Assembly: GCA_033239125.1 (NCBI GenBank)
Contig: BSWB01000006.1
Coordinates: 30,372,001-30,436,000, forward strand
Direction of reading: 5' to 3'
DNA length: 64,000 bases
Origin: Fagopyrum homotropicum
Taxonomy: Eukaryota; Streptophyta; Magnoliopsida; Caryophyllales; Polygonaceae
A program made the translations under genes and the position numbers. Shown here in pieces: positions 46,188 through 56,934 of the stretch. Position 1 is the stretch's first letter. The number at the start of each line of letters is the position of its first letter. Under the pieces are notes generated by a model, which was given only the letters and a program-made list of their open reading frames with translations, was not told the DNA's origin and searched no databases.

Positions 46188-48966
46188 TGTAACACCCCAA
46201 ATTTTCAGAACTCGGGACATTATTGGTTAGGACCTCACAATGGGTCCCGACCTCAGTTTGACAACAATATTACTAGGATCTTGCAACAAGACACAAATAA
46301 GAAAAACCGAAATTTATAAAATAGTATTTTAAAGAGATGAATGCAACAACGTCTAGCAGCCTATAGTATATAAACCACAAAAAGACTAACGGTCTTTAAC
46401 AAGAAGAAAGAAACCACAAGGTAAACACCCAACCCCACTCTAAGGAGTACGGAGACCCGGCTGACCACTACTTCCGGATCACTCAGTTGCTGTTCTAACC
46501 TGCGGTAAATCTAAAAACACTACAAAACAACCATTATCTAGTTATCTAAACATTAGGAGAATAATAATAGCACACACACACACACATTAAATCATAAACA
46601 CTCATCATGCTTACAAACAATCCATTTATTATCTTCATTTAAGTCATTCACTCTTACTAATGATACTTATTTTGTGACACGAGGGATTCCCAAACCTCGC
46701 CTCCGCCCCCGTGTACCCATCAGGAGTGGATCCGATGCATCTCACCGTGTACTTGTATGGTCTGGGTATAGAGAACCTCTCAGTCTCCTGGCAAAGCTGG
46801 GAAGTGATGTCACGGCCCGTTATACATACACTTGGGCCTTAAAACATAACAACAACGGTCGTCCTAACAAATTGTTATTATAACACACATTGCACACACA
46901 CAACCATTATCACTCAACTAATATCCAGAAACTGGCTAAGTAAGTCGCAAGGACTTACCTGAATCAAATCACAACTCTCGATTTCTCAACTCGGTCCGCA
47001 ATCGTAGAAACTCAAACGCCTGTCACACAAGACACGTGGATCAATGATGTATCCCACTTTCTTAGAAGTCTCCAACTTCTAAGATATATAATTGATCAAA
47101 AAGAAATTACCAAAGTACCCATATACGGGTAAATGACCATTTTACCCCTGGTCCCGAAACTCTATAAAATTCTATAACAAGATTCCAAACTATTCTTTAG
47201 AACTCAAAAACACACTCTCACTCTAGAGAGGAAGTTTGTTAAAGTTTTAGAAGAGTTAACCACATTCTTGACTTTCATAAAAAGTCGCTAAAGTCCAACT
47301 TTGGCTTAAGATATGAGGCTCGGATAAAAGTATTAAATTCCGAAATAAAAATTCTAAAACCTCTAAGATATGTATACTAAACATAGGGGTAAAGATATCT
47401 CAAAACACTTAACCACAACTCAGCCATAAATCACACAAGTTTGAAAGGAAAGCTGAAATTCCCATACTTAGCCAAATTTTCCTCTGCTGTAAAAACAGCT
47501 CAACTATCCTACTTTGAGTCCTTATAAGTTATAATCCGACCGTTAACTTTCTCTCAAATTTTAACACAGTAAACTACATAATTCAGTCTACAAAATATCA
47601 AAAATTCAACGGTGGATTCTCGATCTAAGCTATAGGAATTAGGTCCTAAAGTCAGCAGGTCGAAGCTGAAATGTAAGGTGTGCAGAAAGTCCTAATTTCG
47701 ATTCCCCTTGACAGCATAAGTTTCCCTTAATTCTACTTAGAGGTCTCCGGTTCGAAACCCACAACACTCAAATATACATGAACCATATTGGACCATCTTA
47801 AGTTCAAAAATCCCTTCCTACTGCACTTTTATAGCTTCTCTAATTCTCGTCTAAAACTTCTACACTGCTCTCATCCATTTTTCATCAACCACATCATATA
47901 CACTAAACCACACAAAGGTACTAGGCTCAGAAGGTGTGATTACTCACCCGCAGCAGTGAAAGTCCGGGTTGCCGTCAATCTCCCAGCGAAGAATCCAACG
48001 TTAACTAAGGCTGCATTAGGTTAACAGGGAAGGGTTACTAATGTTCGTTTGAAGAGAGGAGGGTGGACCGTAGGAAGGACTGCTTACCCGGAGTGTGCAG
48101 TGAGTCGGAATCGCAGCAGGTCCGAATGCAGTGCAGACAGCAGAAGCCCGATGACGTGTGCAGTAGATCGAAGTGATTGCGGTTGCAGACGGTTGGTGAC
48201 AGCGCCGGCCCTCGTCGTCCGGTTGTCGTCGTCACCCCTTCTGGCTTGCAATCACAGTGGAGCGTTCCTCTTCTGGCGGGCGGTGGATGGTTGTAACTCG
48301 GCGGGGCGGTGTTGACGTCGGTGAGAAATGGGGAGGCACCGTACGCGACTGGGTGAAGGTTGCTGCTTCTGGGTTCGCCGGTTCCACAACAGGTGGCAGA
48401 GGATGGCGGTAGGGATGGTGTTTGGCGAGGACAGAAGTGTGGGGAGAAGGAGGTACGAGAGAAGGCAAAGCAGCAGCAGGTCCGGGACTATCTAGTTGCA
48501 GCGTCGAGTGAACCTCCTGGCCCGGCGAAGATGTGGTGGCGTCCCCAGTGATGTATCTGCTCCGGTGGTGAGGCTAGGCTGCGCAGAACACGACGGAATG
48601 GATCGGTTTCCTTCAGAAGCGTGAAGCCAGGGCTGCGGCAGGTAGAAGTTGGTTAGCGTTGATTAGTATTAGGGTTAAGTTATGGGTTGGGCCGGGAGTT
48701 TGTATATACTGGGCTTGATTCGGTGGATCTGCTCATCTAGTTAGGTGATGGGCTAAAAAAAATGAGTCATTACTCGCACGAAATCGCTCTTCAGTTTTTA
48801 AATTGTACGGAATTACTATTCGGTTTTACATATTTTATGTGAATTAGGTCACATAAAATGATAGAATTTACTATTGCGTAACATTATTTAAAATGAAGAA
48901 AGGTTAGCGGATCAGAATCCGATTTGATCGGATATTAAACGGAACTTATATTTTCCGGGTATTACA
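46188..48966 (-). repeat. solo chromovirus-type LTR inserted in A4
   Basis: It is 2779 bp with inverted ends TGTAACACCC and GGGTATTACA. Flanks are CTTCC (46183-46187) and CTTCA (48967-48971), a 5-bp target duplication with one change. A TATA-like motif near 48702-48712 is on the minus strand (AGTATATACAAA), suggesting minus orientation. No retroelement coding part is present. Short ORFs near 48050-48550 lie in GC-rich LTR leader sequence and are not supported as genes. A (CA)n stretch is near 46570. Confidence 0.85.
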
Positions 48967-49673
48967 CTTCACGTACCCACCGAAGGAGGGTCCGGATGGT
49001 CCGGCCGGACCATCCCACTAGTGGTACCATCCTTTATTCCTTCTCCACATTTATCTTTGCTTTCATTTTTCACTTTGAGGGCAAAGTATGCTTCAAGTAT
49101 GGGGGAGGAAATATCTTTGGTTGTATAGTTTGTTTTTGAGTGTGTTGCTTTGAGTTGTAGTTTGAAATTCAGTTTAAAAAAAAAAAGAAGAAGAAGAAAA
49201 AGCCAAAGAAAAGGAAAAAAGGCATGAAAATCCTTGGATAAACCGAAAATTCGAAAGGGCGGTTTAGGCAAAAAGAAGGTAGTCCGACCAACCTTAGGTT
49301 GGTGGAAAATTGGACTTGAGGGATGTGAGTTCCAAGTGAGATCATCAAAGAAAAGAGAAGAGTTGCAAGGTGAAAACCCGAAAGGGCACCTTGGCAAAAT
49401 GAGCGGCACCGAGTGTAGGTTCTCTTTCCGACGTTTGGCGGCATAAGAAGGGGAGTCATAAGGAGGTTGTCCGGTTAGGTCACTCTTTGAGCAATAAGGA
49501 TGGTAGCATTCTCACCTTTTCCTCACACTTTCTCTCTTTCTCCTTCTTTCTATCTTTGTTTTTCTTTTCCATTGTCTATGCCTCTTACCCATGCTTCCTG
49601 AGGCCTTTGAGTCTAAAAATTGTTGTCATGTGTTTTACTCGGGACGAGTAAAAGGTCTAAGTATGGGGGAGTT
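48967..49673 (+). other. A4 3' untranslated region with polypurine tract
   Basis: It is non-coding. CAAGTATGGGGGAGGAA near 49096 and TAAGTATGGGGGAG at about 49658-49671 are purine tracts; the second adjoins the 3' LTR and is the likely plus-strand primer. A perfect TGGTCCGGCCGGACCA palindrome lies near 48998. A (GAA)n-rich stretch is near 49185. Confidence 0.75.
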
Positions 49674-51194
49674 TGATAGGTGATGGAATCACTATCATTT
49701 AGGTTAGTTTTTAGAGTCTTTTTATCACATAAGTGTCGGTTTATGCTACTAACTCCTTGATCCAGAAGAAGATGACTAAAAGAAGATAAAATAGGAGTAT
49801 AAGCACTTAGGAGTTGAAGACCATTCACGAAGCAAAGCTTCTGTTGCCTCACAGCCCCCGCAGAGCAGTGTCACCGCCCCTGCGGGTGACACCATGTTCC
49901 AGAGCACAGCCTGCGCCTTTGCCAGCGCCAGGAACGAAGACTGTCGCCGCCCCTGCGCCATTCCTTGGCGCCCCTGCGGTGACTTGCCCTGAAAAAGCGA
50001 AGCCAGCGCCTCTGCACCTCTCCTTGTGTCACACCCTGCGGAGTTGTGAAGTTGAAGAGTCTGTGTCACCGTCCCTGTGTTGACACTGGGCCGCCCCTGC
50101 GGCTCGGCATCTGAAGCGACAGAAAGTTGAAGAGTTAGACGTTTGAAGATCATTAATGATCCGCCCCTGCGGAACTACCAGGCCACCCTTGTGGCCATGA
50201 AGAAGATCAAACGTTTTTGCCTAAACCGCCCCTGCGAATCTGAAGGTCGCCCCTGCGGGTCAGCGACAAAGACTTTACTCGGCTGTTTACACCACCTTTA
50301 TGGCATTAAAGGTGGCTGTTTTGGCCGGCCATTTACTCCTATTTAGTGTCATGTGTAGTATAAATAGACCCATGGTTGATTTCTAGGATATCACCTATTA
50401 TCCGTCATTTCCCACTTTTATATTCTCTTGCTTCCTTTGTAATGAGCTTCTAGTTTTCCTTGCTACATTGGGTTGGTTTGAAGCTGCATTATTACTTTGG
50501 TTGTAAGTTCCTTTTTAATATAAGTTTTATTCAGTAATATTTTGTGTTTCTTGATCTTCATTTATCTAACTTGCATGTTTCATTATCACTTAAAATTGAT
50601 TACCTTAGGTTCTAAGTGCATGCAAAGAACTAGGATTAATAGATTCCGGGTTCGGGTCTTTAGTCTAGTAGTAACCTTTAAGTAAGAACGGGTTGTAATT
50701 GCTTGAAGGAAAAGAAACACAAATATAAAGATTAGTTTAACGGTTTTAATCTTCTCTTTATATCCCTTAGTCTTTGTTTGAAAGCTAACTTGTGACTTGT
50801 CCTTTTAGGTTTACGGGACACTAACTTGTTAAGTTGTGTTGATCCCGGTTGGCTCAACACATACATATGATCAAGACGGGAACTTTACTTGAAAACTTGT
50901 AAAAAGGAACTCACGAAAGTAGTAATCGCATGTTAAGAATCAACCTAGTGTAGATTCACTCATCAACATCATCTTATCAATATCATTTACTTGCTTTTTA
51001 GTTTTGTGCGCATCAATTCATCCAACCCCCCCCCCCCCTTCGGTTACTTTGTTCTATAATCAATAATTGAATTTAATAAAAATATCACAAACTCTCTTGG
51101 TTCGACCCTTACTTAATCACTATACTTGATTTAGTGTTGAGTTCGAAAATTACTTTGACATGATATAATTGACCTTAGGAAAAGTCCTAGTCAA
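49674..51194 (+). repeat. A4 3' LTR
   Basis: It is 1521 bp and is the partner of 37788-39278. A TATAAATAG motif at 50359-50367 is well placed as a promoter. About seven CGCCCCTGCG motifs lie between 49870 and 50260, and a poly-C tract near 51026-51040. Confidence 0.92.
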
Positions 51195-51199
51195 AGTTC

Positions 51200-51641
51200 G
51201 ACAACCGTCGATCGACTTTCGCTCCATCAAAGCTACGTGGAATATTCTTAAAACTCTTGATTGAGAAGTTGTTATGGGGTATGAGTTGGATATTGAATTG
51301 ATATGTCTAGTTGAACATTCTAGGCACTTATTCATTTGGATGACGGGTTTCGGACAAACCTTAAGTGAAGTCCAACCCAAACTCGAGTTGGGATTACGTA
51401 AGTCACTTCTACACTTATTAGATGTTGTTTTGTGATGATATAGTATATGTGTTGATTGTGTGATCTTTTACTTGTCTAGGACGTTTGTGTGTTGACGTTG
51501 TCGTTTTGACTTTAAACCCGTTGAGTAAGATTTATCGAGGCAAATACTTGTGAGCATTTTATATGACCATGATTTTTAAAGTCAATATCTTGTTACATGC
51601 ATGATTTAACGTTTTGAAAGATGTTCGTATTTGATACTTAC
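51200..51641. other. unassigned sequence between A4 and the hAT element
   Basis: It is the continuation of the A4 target site (starts CGACAACCGTCGATCG). I see no gene, RNA or clear repeat. Confidence 0.5.
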
Positions 51642-51933
51642 GATATATGCAGGGCTGGCCCTTGGAGGGGGCAGGGTGGGGCAGCCCCCCCCCTCCAAAA
51701 ATATATTATTTTTTTTTGTAAAAAAAATCGTTTTAAAATGGGTTGTGGCTTCTCTCGTTTATAAAATTGTTTTCTACTATTTATTTTTTTAAATATCACT
51801 ATTCTTGTGTTATATTTAAATGTTTTTTTTTAAATCTTTCGCCGAAGTGAACGAAACTTCAAAAGAATTTCCCGTTTTAGACTCGGAGTGAAATAATTCA
51901 CCAAAATGCACGAGATTTGTTGTTTGGATTAGA

Positions 51934-52158
51934 AGCGCGGTCTTAGACCACACTCTTATTTGTAAAAAGCGTTGTCGAGGACAACATTTTAATGTCTGAA
52001 ATAAAGATAATAAAAACAGAAATAGAGGTGCGGTCCTAGACCGCGGCTATAGTGTAACGTTTTTGAAAAAAAATATAAAGAGGCGCGGTTATAAACCGCG
52101 CCTATAGGACAGCTTTTTTTTTTTTTTAAATATATAGGCGCGATCCACGACCGCGCCT
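51934..52158. repeat. four GC-rich hairpins in the hAT element
   Basis: AGGCGCGGTTATAAACCGCGCCT (52081-52102 region) is a near-perfect hairpin. Related ones lie at 52026-52046 (GTGCGGTCCTAGACCGCG), at 52136-52158 (GGCGCGATCCACGACCGCGCC) and, decayed, at 51934-51950. They stand out against A/T-rich surroundings. Confidence 0.75.
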
Positions 52159-52514
52159 TTTAAGTGTAATGTTTTTTTAATTTTTTTTGTATTTTTATTT
52201 ATTGTAAGTAGATGCATATTGACTTTGTTTTTATCGCTATTTTATTTGGGGAAATTAGGTTAATAGACTATTTTGAGATTATGCATTATTAACTAGGCGT
52301 TTTTTATTTTTGATTAAGTAAATGTACCCCAAACTCATTTTTTTACTGTGGAAACCTAACTCACCAACTCTCGCTTCTTATTCTCCTTCTCTCCTTCAAC
52401 CACCATTATCACCGTCTCTCCTTCAACCACCATTCTCACTTTCTGTCGCTTTCCTACTACACTCACCGTCTCTCTACTACACTCACCGTCCACAACTTGG
52501 AGCTCTTCGCCTTG

Positions 52515-52735
52515 TTCTAGATCCCGCTTTACTTGGCTCGACTTCGTCCAAATCCCGCTTTGTTTGGCTCGACTTGGTCCTTGTTCCAGATCCCGCTTTA
52601 CTTGGCTCGACTTGGTCTAGATCCCGCTTTGGGAAATCGATTTGGTCTAGATCCTGCTTTGTTTGGCTCGAATTGGTCCAGATCCCACTTTGTTTGGCTC
52701 GACTTGGTCCTTGTTCCAGATCCCGCTTTGTTACA
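52515..52735. repeat. degenerate tandem repeat in the hAT element
   Basis: About seven copies of GATCCCGCTTTRYTTGGCTC and following CGACTTGGTC, in units of roughly 28-42 bp. They keep open an ORF of 148 codons (52322-52768) that is repetitive and has no recognisable domain; I do not call it a gene. Confidence 0.75.
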
Positions 52736-52869
52736 CCAGACAGATATACAGCATTCGTAAAGTTATAGTTGGAGCAATTGTAAGTGGGAAGTTATAGTTT
52801 GAGTTGCCATTAATTGTTCAATCTTCAAAACTTGAGTTGTTTTAAGCAACAAGAAGCAACTGTAATATC

Positions 52870-53190
52870 ATGAGATCAAATTTACCATAAGTAAATCCTG
52901 TCATCTGAATCAACAAAGTAAGCAGGAAGCCAATTGGCATTTGTTTGTTGAATATGAGCTATTAATGTATCATAATCATCAGAAAGCTTGTCCCATGTTT
53001 CCACTCAGCAGCAACATAAGGTTCTTTATCAGATTGAGAGATTAACTGTAATTGGCTTTTGCTTCCAAATCTTTCAGGTGATCAGCAACGACGTCGTTTG
53101 ATATCATCACTCATCTATGCTTAAGAGCCGTCGCATCGGAATCGGAAGACCGCCACCAATGCATCTCTTGGGAATCCATGCCCTTGCAAC
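52870..53190 (-). pseudogene. possible captured gene fragment in the hAT element
   Basis: On the minus strand, broken reading frames give coherent, non-repetitive peptides: ADHLKDLEAKANYS, DKEPYVAAEWKHGTSF and ANWLPAYFVDSDDRIYLW, in this order and in different frames. Base composition is more balanced than the surroundings. I do not recognise the source gene. It could be the decayed remnant of a transposase or a captured host exon. Confidence 0.35.
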
Positions 53191-53204
53191 AGGAAGTTAT
53201 AATT

Positions 53205-53645
53205 TCTGGTACTAGTAGTAATACATATTCAACATAGGAAGTATGAGATAAATTTTATGATAATTTATGGTATGATAATTTCTGGTATGTATGAAACTTT
53301 TGGTATAAAAAAATTCTGGTATATAAAATTCTGGTATGTGAAAAATTCTAGTATGTGAAAAATTCTCGTATGTGAAAAAATCTAGTATGTCAAAAATTCT
53401 GATATGTGAAAATTTTGGTATGTGAAAATTTTAGTATGTAAAAAATTCTGGTATGTGAAAAATTTTGGTATGAGAAAAATTTTGGTATGAGAAATTCTGG
53501 TATGATAATTTCTAGTACTAGCAACAATACTAAAAAATTTTGGTATGTAAAAATTATGGTATGTGAAAAATTCTGGTATGTAAAAAAAATCCGGTATGTA
53601 AAATTCTGGCATGAAAAATTTCTGGTATGAAAAATTTCTTACCAG
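53205..53645. repeat. TTCTGGTATG minisatellite
   Basis: More than twenty degenerate copies of a 14-18-bp unit around AAAATTCTGGTATGTG run to near the right end of the hAT element. ORFs here (for example 53382-53678, minus, Phe/Tyr-rich) are by-products of the repeat. Confidence 0.85.
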
Positions 53646-53928
53646 AAATTTATTCCAGGAATTAAAAAAAATAAACAAATTCAGTAATAGTAATTACAAC
53701 TTAACACTAACTAATGTCTATTATTCTTTTTTTTATTAAAATAAAGGGGTTAATTATTTTTATCTACCATTAAATGAAAGTGGTAAAAAATTATGGGTAC
53801 ATTTACTAAATCATATTCTCAAAAAGGCCTAGTATGTCAGATTCTCCCATTTTATTTTCATAGATATTTTTATCGTAAATAAATTCCCCCCCCCCCCTTA
53901 AAATCCTGCGGCCGCCATTGGATATATG

Positions 53929-54383
53929 CATTGTGGTGTTTAAAGTAAAGAGTTATTGAAAGTTTATGAAATGTTTGATCTTGCCTTTGATTAAGTATAA
54001 GAAATGAGTTTGATAAGTTGATTTTGAAAGCCTTTTAGAATGTCTTGACTTGAGTTGATTTGTCAATATTGGCGGTGACGTGTTTATTTTGGATTGCGAT
54101 ATTTTAAAGAGATTTTATTCGTGATATTTTGAAATAACCGATGGCCTATAAATGTACGTGTTAAGTATGAGGCCAATAAAAATGCAAATGCAACATATGA
54201 TACGCCTTATCCCTTCCAAAATGTCTCATTAAACCTCCCATATGAGCTTACTCAACAAGTAAAAGTCTAAGAGAACATCTAGGAATGTACAATTTCAAAA
54301 AAAAAATCCTTCAAATAAATAGAATTTATCATTGAAAATTCGCGACCTACATTGCCTATGGATGTCACCCAAATCAATATCAT

Positions 54384-54387
<4 letters not shown>
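53929..54387. other. unassigned sequence
   Basis: It is A/T-rich, with no gene or recognisable repeat. Confidence 0.5.

Positions 54388-54432
<45 letters not shown>
54388..54432. repeat. (TA)n microsatellite
   Basis: An almost pure run of TA directly before the left inverted repeat of the next element. Confidence 0.95.
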
Positions 54433-54436
<4 letters not shown>

Positions 54437-55622
54437 TTCAAGTGAGGAGAGAGCTTGTAGATAGGAATTAGGAGAGTTGTAAGCCATTGGATGAATTTAA
54501 ATCAAGGGTTCTCACACGCTCATCATTAATGACATTTTTGTAAATTAACTTAACATCAGGAAAAATACCCTTACGTTCAAAATAGTCATTGGTGTTCATA
54601 CTTTTATATGTCATTGTTCATGTTTTTATACATTGGTGTTCATAATATTTTTATTCACCAAAGTGTCATATCCATTTATTCTTTTGTGTTTATTTTATAA
54701 TGCATAGATGTTCATTTACAATATATAACCACAAAAAATAAAAAAACACATCACAAAACGTTAAAAGATGATCATAATATGTTATGTATGTGTCAAAGTT
54801 ATAGATAAGTCATCAGTGTTTATACTTTTATACGTTATTGTTCATGTTTTTATTCGTCAGTGTTCATATTTTTTATGTCATTGTTACTGTAAATATTATA
54901 AACTATTTTTCTATAAGGCATTTTGCCGAACAGTTTGCGTGCACACTGAAAGGAGCATATAGATTATTCAATTGGAGCTATTAGACCAACTCAACATATG
55001 TATATACATGTATTTTATCAATCAAACACAAAATGATTCAAACAAATTTGATTTCAAACACAAACATCAATCATAATGAAATATAAACCTTAAGAATGGA
55101 AATCTAAACATTGAGAGTAGAAATTCGAAAAAACAAAACCTGAATTGTCTTGTAATCTCTTTGGTTTCACAATTTTTTATGTAATCAATCTCTGAATATT
55201 ATAAACACGATGTTAAAGAAAAGTATAATTTTCAAAAAAAATGAATAGCATATTATAAACACCATAACTGTAAAAAAAATGAATACATACTTGTAAAAAA
55301 ATTAACATCATATTTTATTAACACGATTTACAAGAATAACATAATTTTCAAAAAAATCCGAAAAAAATGTTTTTAAAAAAATACAAAAATGAACAATTAA
55401 TGTTAAAAAATGAATAGTTAGTGTTGGGAAAAAATGAACATTTATTGATAAAATATGAACAATTACTCTAATAAAAATGAACACATACTTATAAAAATAT
55501 GAACACCAATTTTTATTTACAAAAAAAAATCTAGAAAAAAAAAACGGTGATGTGGCATGCCACATGTCACCACCTCGACTCTCCTCATTCCTATCTGCAA
55601 GGGTCCTCCTCACCGGAACCGG

Positions 55623-55627
<5 letters not shown>
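54431..55627. mobile_element. 1.2-kb non-autonomous element with terminal inverted repeats
   Basis: The left end (54441-54476) reads AGTGAGGAGAGAGCTTGTAG then ATAGGAATTAGGAGAG. The inverted right end (55580-55620) reads GGTGAGGAGGACCCTTGCAG then ATAGGAATGAGGAGAG. The ends abut TA runs on both sides, so any target duplication is hidden. The interior is A/T-rich without a transposase. The superfamily is undetermined. Confidence 0.75.

Positions 55628-55674
<47 letters not shown>
55627..55674. repeat. (TA)n microsatellite
   Basis: Pure TA run between two inverted-repeat elements. Confidence 0.95.
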
Positions 55675-55678
<4 letters not shown>

Positions 55679-55892
55679 GCGGTTCTCATGAGAACAATCT
55701 TAAACCGTCGGATGATGAGTATTAAGGGTCGTGATTTAGGGTAGATATCATAATTAATAATAACTACAAATAATAACTATGAATAATCCATTCAACCAAT
55801 AATAACTACGAATAATACATTAAATGATATGACACATTCGTAACAAAACTAATAATAACTGCGAATAGTATATTGTCTGTTCTCATAGGATC
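55675..55892. mobile_element. MITE-like element of about 220 bp
   Basis: The left end GGGTGCGGTTCTCATGAGAA and the inverted right end GATCCTATGAGAACAGACAA share ATGAGAACA. TA runs flank both sides. The interior holds repeated AATAATAACTAYGAATA units (three to four). No coding part is seen. Confidence 0.5.
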
Positions 55893-55917
55893 TATATATA
55901 TATATATATATATATAT

Positions 55918-56167
55918 CTCCTGACTCATATGTAAACATCTCTTACCATGTGAACATATAAACACCGAATATATGTGACTATACCGCTTTATATATGTGA
56001 CTATACCGCCGAGTATATAGAGTCAGGTCCGGCGAATATTTCTTCCATTAATAACATGATTTTTTTCCCCTTTAATATCGTCTAATCTCAGCTATCTATT
56101 TAACGATCTAACAGATAGAGGTTGTTCTCATTTTACATGGTAAGAGTTGTTTACATGGGAGCCAACC
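55918..56167. mobile_element. MITE-like element of about 250 bp
   Basis: The left end (55918-55957) contains CATATGTAAACATCTCTTAC then CATGT. The inverted right end (56126-56167) contains CCATGTAAACAACTCTTACC then ATGT; these are clear terminal inverted repeats. A direct repeat ATATATGTGACTATACCGC occurs twice inside. It is flanked by TA and CT runs. Confidence 0.7.
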
Positions 56168-56199
<32 letters not shown>

Positions 56200-56224
56200 C
56201 CTTAATGTAATAGAAACCTAAAAA

Positions 56225-56740
56225 CCTTAGAAATCAAAATCTATAGTAGTGATTAAAATATGTTTCCTAGAAAGAGCATAAACAACAACATTATTCTTTC
56301 TTTTCTTACACTTAATGATATATGGAAAATTTTCTATAAATTTCATCCATCTACCATGTCTCCTATGCAATTTTTAAAATGCTTTAAAAACTCATGATCA
56401 GTTCTTAGGATGAACTCATTAGGCCAAAAATAATGTTGTCATGTCTTGAAAATTCGAAATTAAGCATACAATTTCTTATCATAAGTCGAGTTATTCAAGC
56501 ATGCTCCTTTAAATTTTTCACCAAAAAATGCAAGTAGCTTACCTTCTTGCATGCACACTCTTCCAATGTAAATTCCAGAAGCATCACATTCGACTTGAAA
56601 GGGTTTGGTGAAGTCCGGAAGTGCTAGAAGAGGTGCATGTGATAGTCGTCACTTCAATTCTCTAAATGCCTTCTCTTGAGCATCTCCCCACTCGAATTGT
56701 ACTTTCTTCTTCGTGAAAGATATGAGAGGATACTATAGTA
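56225..56740 (-). pseudogene. Ty3/gypsy RNase H relic
   Basis: The minus strand reads, with several stops: GDAQEKAFRELK, LSHAPLLALPDFTKPFQVEC then DASG, MQEGKLLAFFGEKFKGACLN, STYDKKLYA, LRTDHEFLKHF and, at the left end, a LSRK. This is the end of RT and most of RNase H of another gypsy lineage. No LTR or other domain accompanies it. Confidence 0.8.
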
Positions 56741-56934
56741 CTAAAATCACGTAAAAAAAGTCTATATAGGCTAGCTAATTCACGGAAGCTTCGAACCTGC
56801 CATATAGTGGTCGGTGTTGGCCACTCTTACATTCACGGTAACCATTAAATAAGACCTATATTTATAAGTTTTATCATTTTTATTAAATTATATAAAAAAA
56901 CACAAACCTATACTTAACACGTACACTAAACTAG

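Larger units (their letters stand above)
37788..51194 (+). mobile_element. Athila-type element A4, full length but decayed, with nested solo LTR
   Basis: LTRs at 37788-39278 and 49674-51194 both start TGATAGGTGATGG; the first ends GTCCA, the second GTCA. Perfect 5-bp target duplications AAGTT lie at 37783-37787 and 51195-51199. In order it holds PBS, gag, protease, RT, RNase H, linker, integrase, extra-ORF relic (split by the solo LTR 46188-48966), polypurine tract and 3' LTR. Numerous stops and frameshifts, and LTRs that differ at many sites, make it much older than A2. It belongs to a different Athila family from A1-A3. Confidence 0.93.
51650..53920. mobile_element. non-autonomous hAT-type DNA transposon
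   Basis: It is bounded by a perfect 8-bp direct repeat GATATATG (51642-51649 and 53921-53928), the hallmark of hAT insertion. The left end reads CAGGGCTGGCCC and the right end, inverted, CAATGGCGGCCGC; these are imperfect inverted ends with the CA..GGC..G pattern of plant hATs. No transposase is recognisable in 2271 bp. Inside are four GGCGCGGT hairpins, a run of about 36-42-bp repeats, a possible host gene fragment and a TTCTGGTATG minisatellite. Confidence 0.82.

Noticed and set aside
47788..48551. Several short ORFs in the solo LTR at 46188-48966
   Set aside because: Different frames and strands, GC-rich LTR leader, no domain.
52322..52768. 148-codon ORF in the hAT element
   Set aside because: Made of the tandem GATCCCGCTTT repeat; no domain.
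53382..53678. 98-codon Phe/Tyr-rich ORF
   Set aside because: By-product of the TTCTGGTATG minisatellite.
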